Shown: positions 53,632-63,346 of the stretch, piece by piece
Numbering within the stretch: the stretch's first letter is position 1
Layout of the letters: every line of letters starts with the position of its first letter
Source: Acidobacteriota bacterium
Lineage (GTDB): Bacteria; Acidobacteriota; Vicinamibacteria; Vicinamibacterales; UBA2999
Assembly: GCA_016184455.1 (NCBI GenBank)
Contig: JACPCS010000110.1
Coordinates: 1 to 64,000 of the forward strand
Reading direction: 5' to 3'
Length of the DNA: 64,000 bases
Program-made: the position numbers and the translations under genes
Notes under the pieces: generated by a model
Database searches by the model: none
Seen by the model: the letters and a program-made list of their open reading frames with translations, nothing else
What the model was told of the DNA's origin: nothing

Positions 53632-54767
53632 TGTAGGGGATCGACGGAGCGGCCGTCGACGCGCACCTCGAAATAGAGGGCGGGCGGACCGGCGGGCGCC
53701 GAGCCGACCCGGCCGAGCTCAGTGCCCGCATCGACCGTCACCCCACGCGCGACGGCGATCGACTCCAGATAGCCGTACACGGAGTACGCGTCGGAGCCGT
53801 GGTCGAGAATCAGGACGTTGCCGAGACCGGCGAGCGGCTCGGCGTACGACACCGTTCCGGGATGGATGGCGTGCACGGGTGTGCCCGCCGCCGCGGCAAT
53901 CTCGACGCCGTTTCGGACGGTGCTGTCACCGGAACGCCCCGATGGCTGGCCGAACGGTACGAGGACCGGGCCAGCGACCGGCCATTCGAGCCCGCCGCGA
54001 AACAGCGTGAGCGGCACGTCGACCGTCTCGGGCGTCGCGCCCCTGACGGCCGCCGCGAGCTGCTGCTGCAGGCGATCGTAGGCGAGCTGGAGCTCGCCGG
54101 CGAGCTGCGCGGTCAAGTCCCGACGCGCATCGATCTGCGCGAGGAGCTTGGCGCGCGCCGCCAGCGCGCGATCGGCGGCGGCCTCCGCGCGACGCGCGTC
54201 GGCTTCCTTGGCCTCGAGCGCCCGCAGCTCCTTCTCCAGCGCCGCACGCTGGCGTCGCACATCCTCGAGCGTCCGGCGGTGCGCCGTGACGCGCATGTCG
54301 TAGATGCGGACGAGCGCGGAGACCGCGCGCAGCGCGCGGCCGAAGTCGCGCGCGCTGGTGCTGCCGAACAGAAGCCGAGCGTATCCGGTGCGGCCGCGCT
54401 TGTAGATGTCGACGAGCTGGACCTTCAGGTCGGGGAGTTGCGAGAGCCGCTGCTGTTCGAGCGTCGCGAGGCGCGCCGCGGTGGCGTCGACGGCCGCGCG
54501 GCCGCGCTCGGATGCCGCCTGCGCTTCGCGCACGCGTTCGGCCTGCAACTCCTGCTCGATCTCGAGCGCGCGCAGCTCGCCGAGCAGCGAGCGCGCCTCG
54601 GTCGCCAGGCGATCCGCTTCGCTCTGCAGCGTGCGAATCCGGTCGTTGACGCGTCGCGCCTGTGCTTCGGTTTGGACGCGGCCGCGGTCCTGGGCAGCGA
54701 GCACGACGGTCGCCACGAGCACGACGACGACAAGCCACGGAGCCACGGAGACACGGAGTGTACTCAT
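53613..54767 (-). CDS. EnvC-like murein hydrolase activator / M23-domain protein
   Basis: Coiled-coil N-terminus; LEWPVAGPVLVPFGQPSGRSGDSTVRNGVEIAAAAGTPVHAIHPGTVSYAEPLAGLGNVLILDHGSDAYSVYGYLESI. Confidence 0.9.
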   Translation of the reverse strand: MSTLRVSVAPWLVVVVLVATVVLAAQDRGRVQTEAQARRVNDRIRTLQSEADRLATEARSLLGELRALEIEQELQAERVREAQAASERGRAAVDATAARLATLEQQRLSQLPDLKVQLVDIYKRGRTGYARLLFGSTSARDFGRALRAVSALVRIYDMRVTAHRRTLEDVRRQRAALEKELRALEAKEADARRAEAAADRALAARAKLLAQIDARRDLTAQLAGELQLAYDRLQQQLAAAVRGATPETVDVPLTLFRGGLEWPVAGPVLVPFGQPSGRSGDSTVRNGVEIAAAAGTPVHAIHPGTVSYAEPLAGLGNVLILDHGSDAYSVYGYLESIAVARGVTVDAGTELGRVGSAPAGPPALYFEVRVDGRSVDPLQWLRPR

Positions 54768-54796
54768 CAGGCTCCGTGCCTCCGAGCCTCCGTGGC
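54734..54796. repeat. 25-bp-arm inverted repeat (gccacggag family) enclosing a start codon
   Basis: GCCACGGAGCCACGGAGACACGGAG-tgtactcatcagg-CTCCGTGCCTCCGAGCCTCCGTGGC (22/25). Confidence 0.8.
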
Positions 54797-54836
54797 CTGT
54801 CGGAGTGTTCATCGCAAAGAGTGCGAGAATTATAGC

Positions 54837-55301
54837 GTGCGCATCGTCGGTCTCGACGTGGGCGAGCGGCGCATCGGCGTCGCCGTCAGCGACCGGACGC
54901 TGACGCTTGCACGGCCCGTGGACGTGCTGCACCCTGCGTCGCTCGACCGTGACGGCGCACCGCTTGCCGCCGCTGCCGTGGCGCAGCTCGCTGCCGAAGA
55001 GGACGGCGTATCGGCCATCGTCGTCGGGATGCCGCGGCGGCTCGACGGCACGCCGACCGAGATCACGCCGCGCATCGAGGCGTTTGCCGCCGAACTGGAG
55101 CGTCTGACCGGGCTGCGTGTGATCCGCCAGGACGAGCGCCTCACCAGCCGCGAAGCCGAGAGCCGGCTCGCGCTCACCGACAAAGACTGGCGGTCGCGCA
55201 AGCAGCGTCTCGACGCCGCTGCGGCCGCCGTCATCCTGCAGGACTTCCTCGACACGCGGCCGGGCCGGCCGGTGCCCCTGGCGGCCGACCCCGAGCTGTG
55301 A
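54837..55301 (+). CDS. ruvX: Holliday junction resolvase-like RuvX/YqgF
   Basis: VRIVGLDVGERRIGVAVSDRTLTLARPVDVL...AIVVGMPRRLDGTPTEITPRIEAFAAELERLTGLRVIRQDERLTSREAE. Confidence 0.92.
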   Translation: MRIVGLDVGERRIGVAVSDRTLTLARPVDVLHPASLDRDGAPLAAAAVAQLAAEEDGVSAIVVGMPRRLDGTPTEITPRIEAFAAELERLTGLRVIRQDERLTSREAESRLALTDKDWRSRKQRLDAAAAAVILQDFLDTRPGRPVPLAADPEL

Positions 55302-56326
55302 TGCGCCGGCTCGCCGCGCTCGTCGTCCTGCTCGTCACCATTGCCGCTGCCGCCGGCGGCATCGCCGCGTTCCTGATGTGGCAGCGTATCCACGAGCCGT
55401 ACAAGGGCTACGGCCTCACCGAGCGGTTCATCGACATCGCTCCAAGTACCGGCACGGCCACGATCGGCCGGCGCCTCGTCGATGCAGGGGTAGTTCGCGA
55501 CATGTCCACGTTTCGCGCGGCACTCTGGTGGAGCGGCCGATCGCGGGGCCTGCAGGCTGGCGAGTACCGCTTCGATCGCCCGATCGCGGCAATCGAGGTG
55601 GTCGATCGGCTCGCGCGCGGCGACGTCTACGCCAGACGCATCACCTTCCCCGAAGGGCTGACCATCAGAGAGATGGCGCGCCTGTATGAGACGCGCGATT
55701 TCGGCACGGAGGCGAGCTTCCTGGAGGCGGCGCGCGACGGCGCCCGCATACGCGATCTCGATCCCGCGGCGGCCGACCTCGAAGGGTATCTCTTCCCCGA
55801 CACGTACGCGCTCCCGCGGGGCACGCCTGCGCACCGGCTCGTCGGATTGATGATCGAGCGCTTCCGCGCGACGTACAACGAGGAGCTGCGTCGCCAGGCG
55901 CGCGACCAGGGGCTGACGACGAGGCAAGTGGTGACGCTGGCGTCGCTCGTCGAGAAGGAGACCGGCCGCGGCGACGAGCGAACGCTCGTCGCCGCCGTGT
56001 ACCGCAACCGGCTGAAGCTCGGGATGGCGCTGCAGGCGGACCCGACCGTCGTGTACGCGCTGCTGCAGGCGGGCCGCTACGATGGCAATATCCGGCGGCC
56101 GGATCTGGCCATCGACTCGCCGTACAACACGTATCGGTACCCAGGGCTGCCGCCTGGTCCGATTGCTGCCCCGGGGAAGGCGTCGCTCGAGACGTCGCTC
56201 CTGCCCGCTCGTGTCAGCTATTTGTATTTCGTGAGTCGCAACGATGGCTCGCACGTGTTTGCGACGACGCTCGCCGAGCACAATCGCAACGTCCGCCAAT
56301 TTCAAATTTTGTACTTCCGCCGCTGA
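55301..56326 (+). CDS. mltG: Endolytic transglycosylase MltG
   Basis: FPEGLTIREMARLYE...LEGYLFPDTYALPRGT...VVTLASLVEKETGRGDERTLVAAVYRNRLKLGMALQADPTVVYAL...SPYNTYRYPGLPPGPIAAPG. Confidence 0.95.
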   Translation: MRRLAALVVLLVTIAAAAGGIAAFLMWQRIHEPYKGYGLTERFIDIAPSTGTATIGRRLVDAGVVRDMSTFRAALWWSGRSRGLQAGEYRFDRPIAAIEVVDRLARGDVYARRITFPEGLTIREMARLYETRDFGTEASFLEAARDGARIRDLDPAAADLEGYLFPDTYALPRGTPAHRLVGLMIERFRATYNEELRRQARDQGLTTRQVVTLASLVEKETGRGDERTLVAAVYRNRLKLGMALQADPTVVYALLQAGRYDGNIRRPDLAIDSPYNTYRYPGLPPGPIAAPGKASLETSLLPARVSYLYFVSRNDGSHVFATTLAEHNRNVRQFQILYFRR

Positions 56327-56395
56327 CGCGTCGCGTCTGACGGGTTCAATCGAGGCCTGGGGCGAGGGGCCTAAGGCCTGCTATAGTGCTTTCCA

Positions 56396-57895
56396 ATGCC
56401 GGATTTACGGCTCGCGCCCGTCGAGCCTGCGCCCAATCTGCCGGTGATCGATCTCGCGCCGGGCGAGTCGAAGACCGTCGGCCGCGGCCGCCAGGCCGAC
56501 GTGCTGATCGACGACCCGAGCCTCTCGCGCGTGCACGCCCGCATCAGCATCGACGAGGGCGGGCAGCTCGCGATCGACGACCTTGGCAGCACGAACGGGA
56601 TCTTCGTCAACGGCACCGAGCAGCTGAGCGCGTTTCTCGTGCCCGGCGACACCGTCCGCTTCGGGCGCGTGGAGTACCTCGTCAGCTTCGCCGAAGCGCC
56701 GCCCGCGCCGGACGGAGCGCCCGTGGTGTCCCAGACCATCCTGCGTCGCGTCGCGATGACAGGCGCGCCCAAGGTCGATCGGCTGGCGCTCGAGGCGCTG
56801 CTGGCGACCAGCCGCGAAATGATGGCGTTTCAGGATCTGCCGGCGCTGCTCGAGCGCGTGCTCGACCGGCTGGTCTCGATCGTCAAGCCGGACCGCGCCG
56901 CGATCCTGCTGGTCGACGGCCAGACCGGCGCGATGATTCCGCGCGCAGTGCGGCCGTCGGGCGCCTACTCGTCGGTCTCCGAATTTGCGAGCTCGACCGT
57001 CGTCCACGAGGCGCTGACGGCGCGCGACGCCTTCATCGTGCACGACATCCGCATGGATCCGCGGCTGCAGCAGGCGGCCAGCGTGATGCTGGCCGGCGTG
57101 CGGTCCGTCATCTGCGTGCCGCTGCTCGGCCGGTCGGGACCGATCGGCGCGCTCTACGCCGACAAGCTCGGGGTCGAGCAGTTCGCGCCGGAGCTGGCCG
57201 AGTACGCCTCTGCGTTCGCCGGCCACGCGGCGGCGGCGCTCGAGACGGCGCAGCTCTACGACGACCGCGAGCGGCACTTCCGGGCTACGCTCGAGGCATT
57301 CGCCAAGGCGATCGACGCGCGCGATCGGTATACCGCCGGCCATTCCGAGCGCGTCACGGCGTACTCGATGGTGCTGGCCCGGCGCAGCGGCAAATTCGGC
57401 AGTGAATTCGAGACGATCCGGCGCGGCGCCATGCTGCACGATATCGGCAAGGTGGGCGTCCCGGACAACGTGCTGTTGAAGGAAGGCGCCCTCGATCCGC
57501 GCGAGCGGGCGCTCATCGAGGCGCACGTCACGATCGGCTACAGCATGCTCGAGCCGCTGCCGTTCCTCGGCGCGTCGCTCCCGGCCGTCCGGGGCCACCA
57601 CGAGCGGTGGGACGGCACCGGCTATCCCGATCGCCTCGCCGGCACCGACATCCATCCGCACGCGCGGCTGATGACGGTGGCCGACGCCTACGACGCGATG
57701 ACGTCGGCGCGGCCCTACCGCAACGCGCTTCCCGCCAAGGAAGCGGCGCGGCGGCTCCGGGCCGATCGCGGCACGCAGTTCGACCCCGAGATGATCGATC
57801 TGTTCGAAGCGGTCGAGCAGGAGTTTGCCGCGCTCCACGAAGAGCCGGATGCGGCGGCCATCCGAGCCGAGCTGCTGCGCCCGGTCGGAACCTAG
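56396..57895 (+). CDS. FHA + GAF + HD-GYP domain protein
   Basis: VGRGRQADVLIDDPSLSRVHARISIDEGGQLAIDDLGSTNGIFVNG; GAF-like; HDIGKVGVPDNVL ... HHERWDGTGYPDRLAG. Confidence 0.93.
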   Translation: MPDLRLAPVEPAPNLPVIDLAPGESKTVGRGRQADVLIDDPSLSRVHARISIDEGGQLAIDDLGSTNGIFVNGTEQLSAFLVPGDTVRFGRVEYLVSFAEAPPAPDGAPVVSQTILRRVAMTGAPKVDRLALEALLATSREMMAFQDLPALLERVLDRLVSIVKPDRAAILLVDGQTGAMIPRAVRPSGAYSSVSEFASSTVVHEALTARDAFIVHDIRMDPRLQQAASVMLAGVRSVICVPLLGRSGPIGALYADKLGVEQFAPELAEYASAFAGHAAAALETAQLYDDRERHFRATLEAFAKAIDARDRYTAGHSERVTAYSMVLARRSGKFGSEFETIRRGAMLHDIGKVGVPDNVLLKEGALDPRERALIEAHVTIGYSMLEPLPFLGASLPAVRGHHERWDGTGYPDRLAGTDIHPHARLMTVADAYDAMTSARPYRNALPAKEAARRLRADRGTQFDPEMIDLFEAVEQEFAALHEEPDAAAIRAELLRPVGT

Positions 57896-57902
57896 TCGGT
57901 GG

Positions 57903-59633
57903 CTACCGATTAGTTGACTGCTTCACGCCACCAATCAGCCACGCATCGCCGTTCTTCTGCAGCGCGAACGTCTCGCTCTGCGTGGCTGTGGTCGGCGGTC
58001 CGCCGGACTGGGGCGTGCAGGTGTGCGTGCTCCGGAGCGTCACCTGGGCCTGCGTCTCGCTGCCGGGCGCCAGCTGCACCTGCATCCCGTCGAAGGTCAC
58101 CTCGTACACGAGGCAGGCCTTGAACGTGCGCTGCATCGTCTGGCGGAGGTCCGCGGGCAGCGTCGGGAAGGCCGCGGCGACTGCCGGCAGATCCCGGTTG
58201 CGATACGCGATCCGATAGCGCTCCATCGCCGCCTCGATGGCGGGCCGTTCGCGTTCGAGCGGGCTCGGCGGGGGACTGCTGAGCCACGGCATGGCAGCAA
58301 GCGCGGCGCCGACCAGCACGACGGCCGCGCCACCCAACACGACCCAGCGACGTCCGGACGCGCGCGGAGCCACCTCGGCGCGCGTCGTTGCCGCAGCCTC
58401 CGCGGGACGGCTCGGGGGCGTCTTCGTCGGCGTCGTGCTCGTGCGCGCCTCGACGGTCGTCTTGACCGGCGTCGCGGACCCATCGGGCTTCTTTTTGACA
58501 CTCCACGTCGGCGAGGCCGGCACCCCCGCGGCCGTATTGGGAGCCGTGCCGCTCGCGATGCCCGTCCGCGCGCCGTATGCCGCCGTCGACGGCGGAGCCG
58601 GTGCGCGCGTGACCGCGGGGGGCGGCGGCGTGGCGAATGCCGCCGGTGGCGGTGGCGTCGCGAACGCCGCCGGCGGCGGCGGTGCAGGCGCGGGCGGCGG
58701 CATGAACTGCGATGGCGGCGTCAGCGGTCCCACGGGCGCGCCCCTTGGCGACCCGGCGCCGCGTGGCAGCACAACGGTCCGGTCGTCCTCACCTGGCCGC
58801 GCCGCGATCGGCGGCGGCGGCGCCTGCAGTACGGCGACGATCGCACTCCGCATCTCGGCGAGATCCGGGAACCGGTGTTCCGGTGCCTTCTGCAGCGCGC
58901 GCATGATGATCTCTTCAACCGCCCACGGCACGTCCGGCGCCGCCTCGTGCAGCGGCGGCGGATCCTGGTATGGCAGGCGCTGCAGCAAGCCGTCGTTGAG
59001 ATTGCCCTTGAAGGCCTGCTGGTACGTGATGAGCTCGTACGCGAGGCTGCCGACCGAGAAGATGTCGCTCCGGTGATCGACGGAACGGCCGAGCATCTGC
59101 TCGGGCGACATGTAGTTGAGCGATCCCATGAGCGCGCCGTCCTGGGTCATGGCCGAACCCTCGATGCGCGCGATGCCGAAATCGAGAATACGGACGACCC
59201 CGTCGCGGTCGACCATCACATTGGCGGGCTTGATGTCGCGATGGACGATCCCGGCGCGGTGCGCGACGTAGAGGCCCGCGCAGATCTGCTCCAGGTACGA
59301 CAGCTTCTGCGAGAGCGACAGGCTCCGCTTCTTCTTGATGATGTCGGAGAGCGACTCGCCATCGACGAACTCCATCACCATGTACGGCTGGTGCTCGTGC
59401 TGGCCGCTCGCATAGATGGTGATGATGTTGGGATGCCGGAGCGCCGCGGCGGCGCGCGCCTCGCGGAAGAACCGATCGAGGACTTCCTGATCGTGGATTT
59501 CCTCGCGAATCACCTTGATGGCGACCTGCCGATCGAGCTCCGGGTCGCGGCCGAGGTAGACCGCGCCCATGCCGCCGGAGCCGAGCTGGCGGAGCACTTC
59601 GAACTGGCCGATCTTGGTGGGAACGGTGGCCAC
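57903..59633 (-). CDS. Serine/threonine protein kinase with Pro/Ala-rich linker and TM
   Basis: LGSGGMGAVYLGRDPELDRQVAIKVIREE...GIVHRDIKPANVMVDRDGVVRILDFGIAR; tandem PPPPAAFAT; GRRWVVLGGAAVVLVGAALAAMPW. Confidence 0.95.
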   Translation of the reverse strand: MATVPTKIGQFEVLRQLGSGGMGAVYLGRDPELDRQVAIKVIREEIHDQEVLDRFFREARAAAALRHPNIITIYASGQHEHQPYMVMEFVDGESLSDIIKKKRSLSLSQKLSYLEQICAGLYVAHRAGIVHRDIKPANVMVDRDGVVRILDFGIARIEGSAMTQDGALMGSLNYMSPEQMLGRSVDHRSDIFSVGSLAYELITYQQAFKGNLNDGLLQRLPYQDPPPLHEAAPDVPWAVEEIIMRALQKAPEHRFPDLAEMRSAIVAVLQAPPPPIAARPGEDDRTVVLPRGAGSPRGAPVGPLTPPSQFMPPPAPAPPPPAAFATPPPPAAFATPPPPAVTRAPAPPSTAAYGARTGIASGTAPNTAAGVPASPTWSVKKKPDGSATPVKTTVEARTSTTPTKTPPSRPAEAAATTRAEVAPRASGRRWVVLGGAAVVLVGAALAAMPWLSSPPPSPLERERPAIEAAMERYRIAYRNRDLPAVAAAFPTLPADLRQTMQRTFKACLVYEVTFDGMQVQLAPGSETQAQVTLRSTHTCTPQSGGPPTTATQSETFALQKNGDAWLIGGVKQSTNR

Positions 59634-59640
59634 GATCTCC

Positions 59641-60480
59641 TCAGAGCGCCTCGACGACGATCGTCGTCGCGTTGTCGGGCCCGCCACGCGCGTTGGCCGC
59701 ATCGATCGTGGCGCGGCATGCCTCGTCCGTCGTGCGTCCATCCGCGCTGACGATCGCGACGATCTCGGCGTCGGAGAGGACCGCGTGGATGCCGTCGGAG
59801 CAGAGAATCAGCCGATCGCCGCGCTGGATCTTCAGCTCGAAGATATCGACCGGCATGCCGGCCTGGCCCGATACCGCCCGCGTCACCACGTGGCGGAGCG
59901 GATGCGTGCGCGCGGTCTCGGAATCGATGAGACCGAGCGCCAGCTGCTCGGCCACGATCGAATGGTCCCGGGTGATCTGCGAAAGGTGTCCGTCGCGCAG
60001 CAGGTAGGCGCGGCAGTCGCCGACGTTCGAGACGGCGAGCTCACCGTGGCCGAAGAGCGCGGCCGCCAGCGTGGCACCGCTGCCGTCGAGGGCGGCGTTC
60101 GCCTTGGCGCGCGTGGCGAGCGTCAGATTGGCGCTTCGGATGGCGATCTGCAGCCGGTTGGCGAGAACCGACAGGCGCGGGTCGAGCCCGCCCGGCCAGG
60201 TCTTGTCGGAGTCGCCGGCCGTTTCGCGGATAAAGGCCGTCACCGCTTCGGCGATGGTTTCCGACGCGAGCTCCCCGCCGGCGTGGCCGCCCATTCCGTC
60301 CACGACCGCAAAAAGGCCGAGCTCGGAATCGGCGATATACCGATCCTCGTTTCTGGGCCGGACCAGCCCGGGGTCGGTCGCCGCCCCAAACCGCAATTGC
60401 ACCCCGGGAGAATACACTCTCCCCTCCTTTTCGGATCGGTTCGGCGGGGTCGTTAGCGGCTGGTTTACCGTTCCCCCCAT
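59641..60480 (-). CDS. PP2C-family protein phosphatase
   Basis: GAATDPGLVRPRNEDRYIADSELGLFAVVDGMGGHAGGELAS...VGDCRAYLLRDGHLSQITRDHS...LILCSDGIHAVL. Confidence 0.94.
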   Translation of the reverse strand: MGGTVNQPLTTPPNRSEKEGRVYSPGVQLRFGAATDPGLVRPRNEDRYIADSELGLFAVVDGMGGHAGGELASETIAEAVTAFIRETAGDSDKTWPGGLDPRLSVLANRLQIAIRSANLTLATRAKANAALDGSGATLAAALFGHGELAVSNVGDCRAYLLRDGHLSQITRDHSIVAEQLALGLIDSETARTHPLRHVVTRAVSGQAGMPVDIFELKIQRGDRLILCSDGIHAVLSDAEIVAIVSADGRTTDEACRATIDAANARGGPDNATTIVVEAL

Positions 60481-61343
60481 TTCAGCTTCTCCCGCAGGAC
60501 CTCGAAGTAACTGCGCGCCGGCGTCACGAGCCGCAGCATCCGATCCCACTTCCGGACGCGGACGATGTCCCCCTGCGCGACCGGATAGCCCGATTGCCCG
60601 TCGTAGGTGACGAACACGTCGGCGGTGGCGCCGCCCGCCTCCATCCGCACCTCGATTTCAGCGTTGCCGGGGATGACGACCGGGCGGTTGGTGAGCGTGT
60701 GCGGCGCGATGGGCGTCAGCACCAGCGCGTCGACCGTCGGATGGACGATCGGGCCGCCGGCCGCCAGGTTGTAGGCGGTCGATCCGGTGGCGCTCGCGAT
60801 GATGAGGCCGTCGGCCTTGACCCGCGTGACGAACCCGCCGTTGACCCAGACGGAGAGCTCGATCATGCGCGACAGCGCGCTCTTGGTGAACACCACGTCG
60901 TTGAGCACCACGCGCTCATCGACTTCACCGTCGGCGTGATGGGCTGTCGCCGCGAGCATCGCGCGCTCGTCGAAGGTGGCCGTACCGGCCAGCACGCGCT
61001 CGAGCGCCGGGGTCAGCTCGTCGATCCGGATCTCGGTGAGGAACCCGAGGCTGCCGAAGTTGACGCCGAGGATCGGGACGTCACGTCCGGATTGCGCGAT
61101 GCGGGCGGCCATGGCGAGCAGCGTGCCGTCGCCGCCGAGTACGACGATGAGGTCGACGTCGCACGGCATCGCTTCGCGCGTGACGGTGCGCGCGCGCGCG
61201 GCCGCACCCACGAGCGCGGCCGTTTCCTGGGAGTAGATCGGCTCGATGCCGCGCAGGACGAGCCAGGCGCCGAGCTCCACCAGGTGCTCGGAGGCGGCCA
61301 CCAGATTGTGTTTGGCCACGAGGCCCACGCGTCGCACAGTCAT
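60465..61343 (-). CDS. nadK: NAD kinase
   Basis: VDLIVVLGGDGTLLAMAARIAQSGRDVPILGVNFGSLGFLTEI...ASATGSTAYNLAAGGPIVHPTVDALVLTPIAPHTLTNRPVVIPG. Confidence 0.96.
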   Translation of the reverse strand: MTVRRVGLVAKHNLVAASEHLVELGAWLVLRGIEPIYSQETAALVGAAARARTVTREAMPCDVDLIVVLGGDGTLLAMAARIAQSGRDVPILGVNFGSLGFLTEIRIDELTPALERVLAGTATFDERAMLAATAHHADGEVDERVVLNDVVFTKSALSRMIELSVWVNGGFVTRVKADGLIIASATGSTAYNLAAGGPIVHPTVDALVLTPIAPHTLTNRPVVIPGNAEIEVRMEAGGATADVFVTYDGQSGYPVAQGDIVRVRKWDRMLRLVTPARSYFEVLREKLKWGER

Positions 61344-62089
61344 CGATGCAAGGTCACCTCACGGCCCCGGAGGTACAGCAGGAATTCGACGTTTCCCTTC
61401 TGACCGGTAATAGGTGAGGGCGTGACGGCTGCCGGCGTTAATCCTACCGCAGCCGCTGCGGCGCGGATCTCGTCGACGACGCGTGTGCGGACGGCTTCGT
61501 CGCGGATCACACCGTTGCGCACTTCGGCGCGCCCCGCCTCGAACTGCGGTTTGACCAGCGCGATGACGTCGGCGCCCGGACGGAGGAGGGGAGGCACGAC
61601 CGGCAAGATCTGCCGGAGCGAAATGAAGGAGACGTCGATGCAGACGATGTCGAACGGCCCCGGCAGGTCCGCCGGCGAGAGGTATCGCGCGTTGACGCCT
61701 TCGACGACCGTCACGCGAGGGTCGCCGCGCAGCCGCCAGTCGAGCTGTCCGTGGCCGACGTCGAGGGCCACGACGCGCGCGGCGCCTCGCCGGAGCAGGA
61801 CGTCGGTAAAGCCGCCGGTGGAGGCGCCGATGTCGAGTGCCTCGCGTCCCGCGACCGCGACGCCGAACGTGTCGAGCGCGTGCGCGAGCTTGAGGCCGCC
61901 GCGGCTCACGTACGGGTGATCCGGCGCGAGCAGCGCCACCTCGGCGTCGGGTGGCACCTGCGTGCCCGCCTTGCTGACCACGCGGCCATCGACCTCGACC
62001 TGCGCCGCGAGGATGAGCGCGCGCGCCCGCTCGCGCGAGGGGGCCAGTCCGCGGTCCACCAGAAGTTGATCCAGACGGATCTTGCTCAA
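61340..62089 (-). CDS. TlyA-family rRNA 2'-O-methyltransferase
   Basis: IRLDQLLVDRGLAPSRERARALILAAQVEVDGRVVSKAGTQV...YVSRGGLKLAHALDTFGV...ALDIGASTGGFTDVLLRRGAARVVALDVGHGQLDWRLR. Confidence 0.95.
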   Translation of the reverse strand: MSKIRLDQLLVDRGLAPSRERARALILAAQVEVDGRVVSKAGTQVPPDAEVALLAPDHPYVSRGGLKLAHALDTFGVAVAGREALDIGASTGGFTDVLLRRGAARVVALDVGHGQLDWRLRGDPRVTVVEGVNARYLSPADLPGPFDIVCIDVSFISLRQILPVVPPLLRPGADVIALVKPQFEAGRAEVRNGVIRDEAVRTRVVDEIRAAAAAVGLTPAAVTPSPITGQKGNVEFLLYLRGREVTLHR

Positions 62090-62997
62090 TGCGATCGGTT
62101 GACGATCCAGCGGCCGATCTCGGAGAGCCGGCTGTGGCCGATGCCCGCCTCGGCGAGCAGCGCGTCAGCGCGATCGATGCAGGCCGCGGCCATGCGGCGC
62201 GCCTCGTCGATGCCGTAGAGCGCCGCGTAGGTTGGCTTGCCCGCCGTCGCGTCCTTGCCGGGGGTCTTGCCGAGCGTCGCCGCCGCGCCCTCGACGTCGA
62301 GCACGTCGTCGACAATCTGGAAGGCAAGGCCGAGTTCGGCCGCGGCGGCATCCACGCGCGCGATCACGGTGTCGTCGGCGCCGCCCATGATGGCGCCGGC
62401 GGATGCCGCGGCGCGGATGAGCGCGCCCGTCTTCTTGGCGTGCATGGCGCGGAGCGCGTCCGCCTCGAACGCGGGCGTACCGGCGTGTTCGGGCTCGCTT
62501 GCGGCGAGGTCGAGGGCCTGGCCCCCGACCATGCCCGCCGCGCCGGCCGCGCCGGCGACCACGCCGATCACCCGCACCTTCCGCGCGACGATCGCGGGAT
62601 CGGTCGTGACCGGCTCGCGTGCGAGCAGAGCGAAGGCCTCGGTGAGCAGGGCGTCACCGGCAAGAATGGCCATCCCCTCGCCCGCCACGACGTGGAGCGT
62701 CGGCCGGCCGCGCCGCATCGTGTCGTTGTCCATCGCGGGCAGGTCGTCGTGAATGAGCGAATACGTGTGGATGAATTCGAGCGCGCACGCGGCCGGCATG
62801 GCCTGCGCGGGATCGCCGCCGACCGCCTCCGCGCTGGCCAGGCACAACACGGGACGAAGGCGCTTGCCGCCGGCGGTGAGGCTGTAGAGCATCGCGCGGG
62901 CGACCGATGCGGGGCACGCCGGCGGCGACGGCAGCGCGGCCGCGAGCGCCGCCTCGATCTCGGCGCGGCGCGCCTCGAGGTACTGGTGGAAATCCAC
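62086..62997 (-). CDS. ispA: Polyprenyl (farnesyl/geranyl) diphosphate synthase
   Basis: LTAGGKRLRPVLCLASAEAVGGD...ALEFIHTYSLIHDDLPAMDNDTMRRGRPTLHVVAGEGMAILAGDALLTEAF...FQIVDDVLDVEG. Confidence 0.93.
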   Translation of the reverse strand: MDFHQYLEARRAEIEAALAAALPSPPACPASVARAMLYSLTAGGKRLRPVLCLASAEAVGGDPAQAMPAACALEFIHTYSLIHDDLPAMDNDTMRRGRPTLHVVAGEGMAILAGDALLTEAFALLAREPVTTDPAIVARKVRVIGVVAGAAGAAGMVGGQALDLAASEPEHAGTPAFEADALRAMHAKKTGALIRAAASAGAIMGGADDTVIARVDAAAAELGLAFQIVDDVLDVEGAAATLGKTPGKDATAGKPTYAALYGIDEARRMAAACIDRADALLAEAGIGHSRLSEIGRWIVNRSH

Positions 62998-62999
62998 TC

Positions 63000-63242
63000 C
63001 TAACGTGATGTGTCGTCCTCGCCGAGTCCCGCCGGCGCCGCCTTGAGCTCGCCACGCTCGTTCAGGATCTCGATGCGGTGTTCGGCCTCTTCGAGGCGCG
63101 CATGGCAGAAGCGCGAAAGCTGCACGCCGCGCTCGTAGAGCTGGAGCGAGGTCTCGAGGGGGAGGTCGCCCTCCTCGAGCTTCTTCACGATCGATTCGAG
63201 CTCGGCGATCGCCGTCTCGAAGTCCTTGATGGTTGTATCCAT
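63000..63242 (-). CDS. xseB: Exodeoxyribonuclease VII small subunit
   Basis: [54 protein letters not shown]. Confidence 0.95.
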   Translation of the reverse strand: MDTTIKDFETAIAELESIVKKLEEGDLPLETSLQLYERGVQLSRFCHARLEEAEHRIEILNERGELKAAPAGLGEDDTSR

Positions 63243-63249
63243 AGACTCT

Positions 63250-63346
63250 CGCGCCGGGTCTGCGGCGCATGGGTCACGCGCGCCGCGAGACCCGGCCTAC
63301 GTACGCAGGGCGGGTCCGCTCGTCGAAGAAGACGGCGGACCCGCCG
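63250..63346. repeat. Composite REP/BIME-like repeat, copy 2
   Basis: CGCCGGGTCTGCGGCGC..GCGCGCCGCGAGACCCGGC - CTACGTACGCAGG - GCGGGTCCGctcg..CGGCGGACCCGCC; same architecture as 28736..28836. Confidence 0.75.

Noticed and set aside
58600-58700. Short tandem DNA repeat as a regulatory element
   Set aside because: It encodes the PPPPAAFAT repeats of the kinase linker and is explained by protein low complexity.
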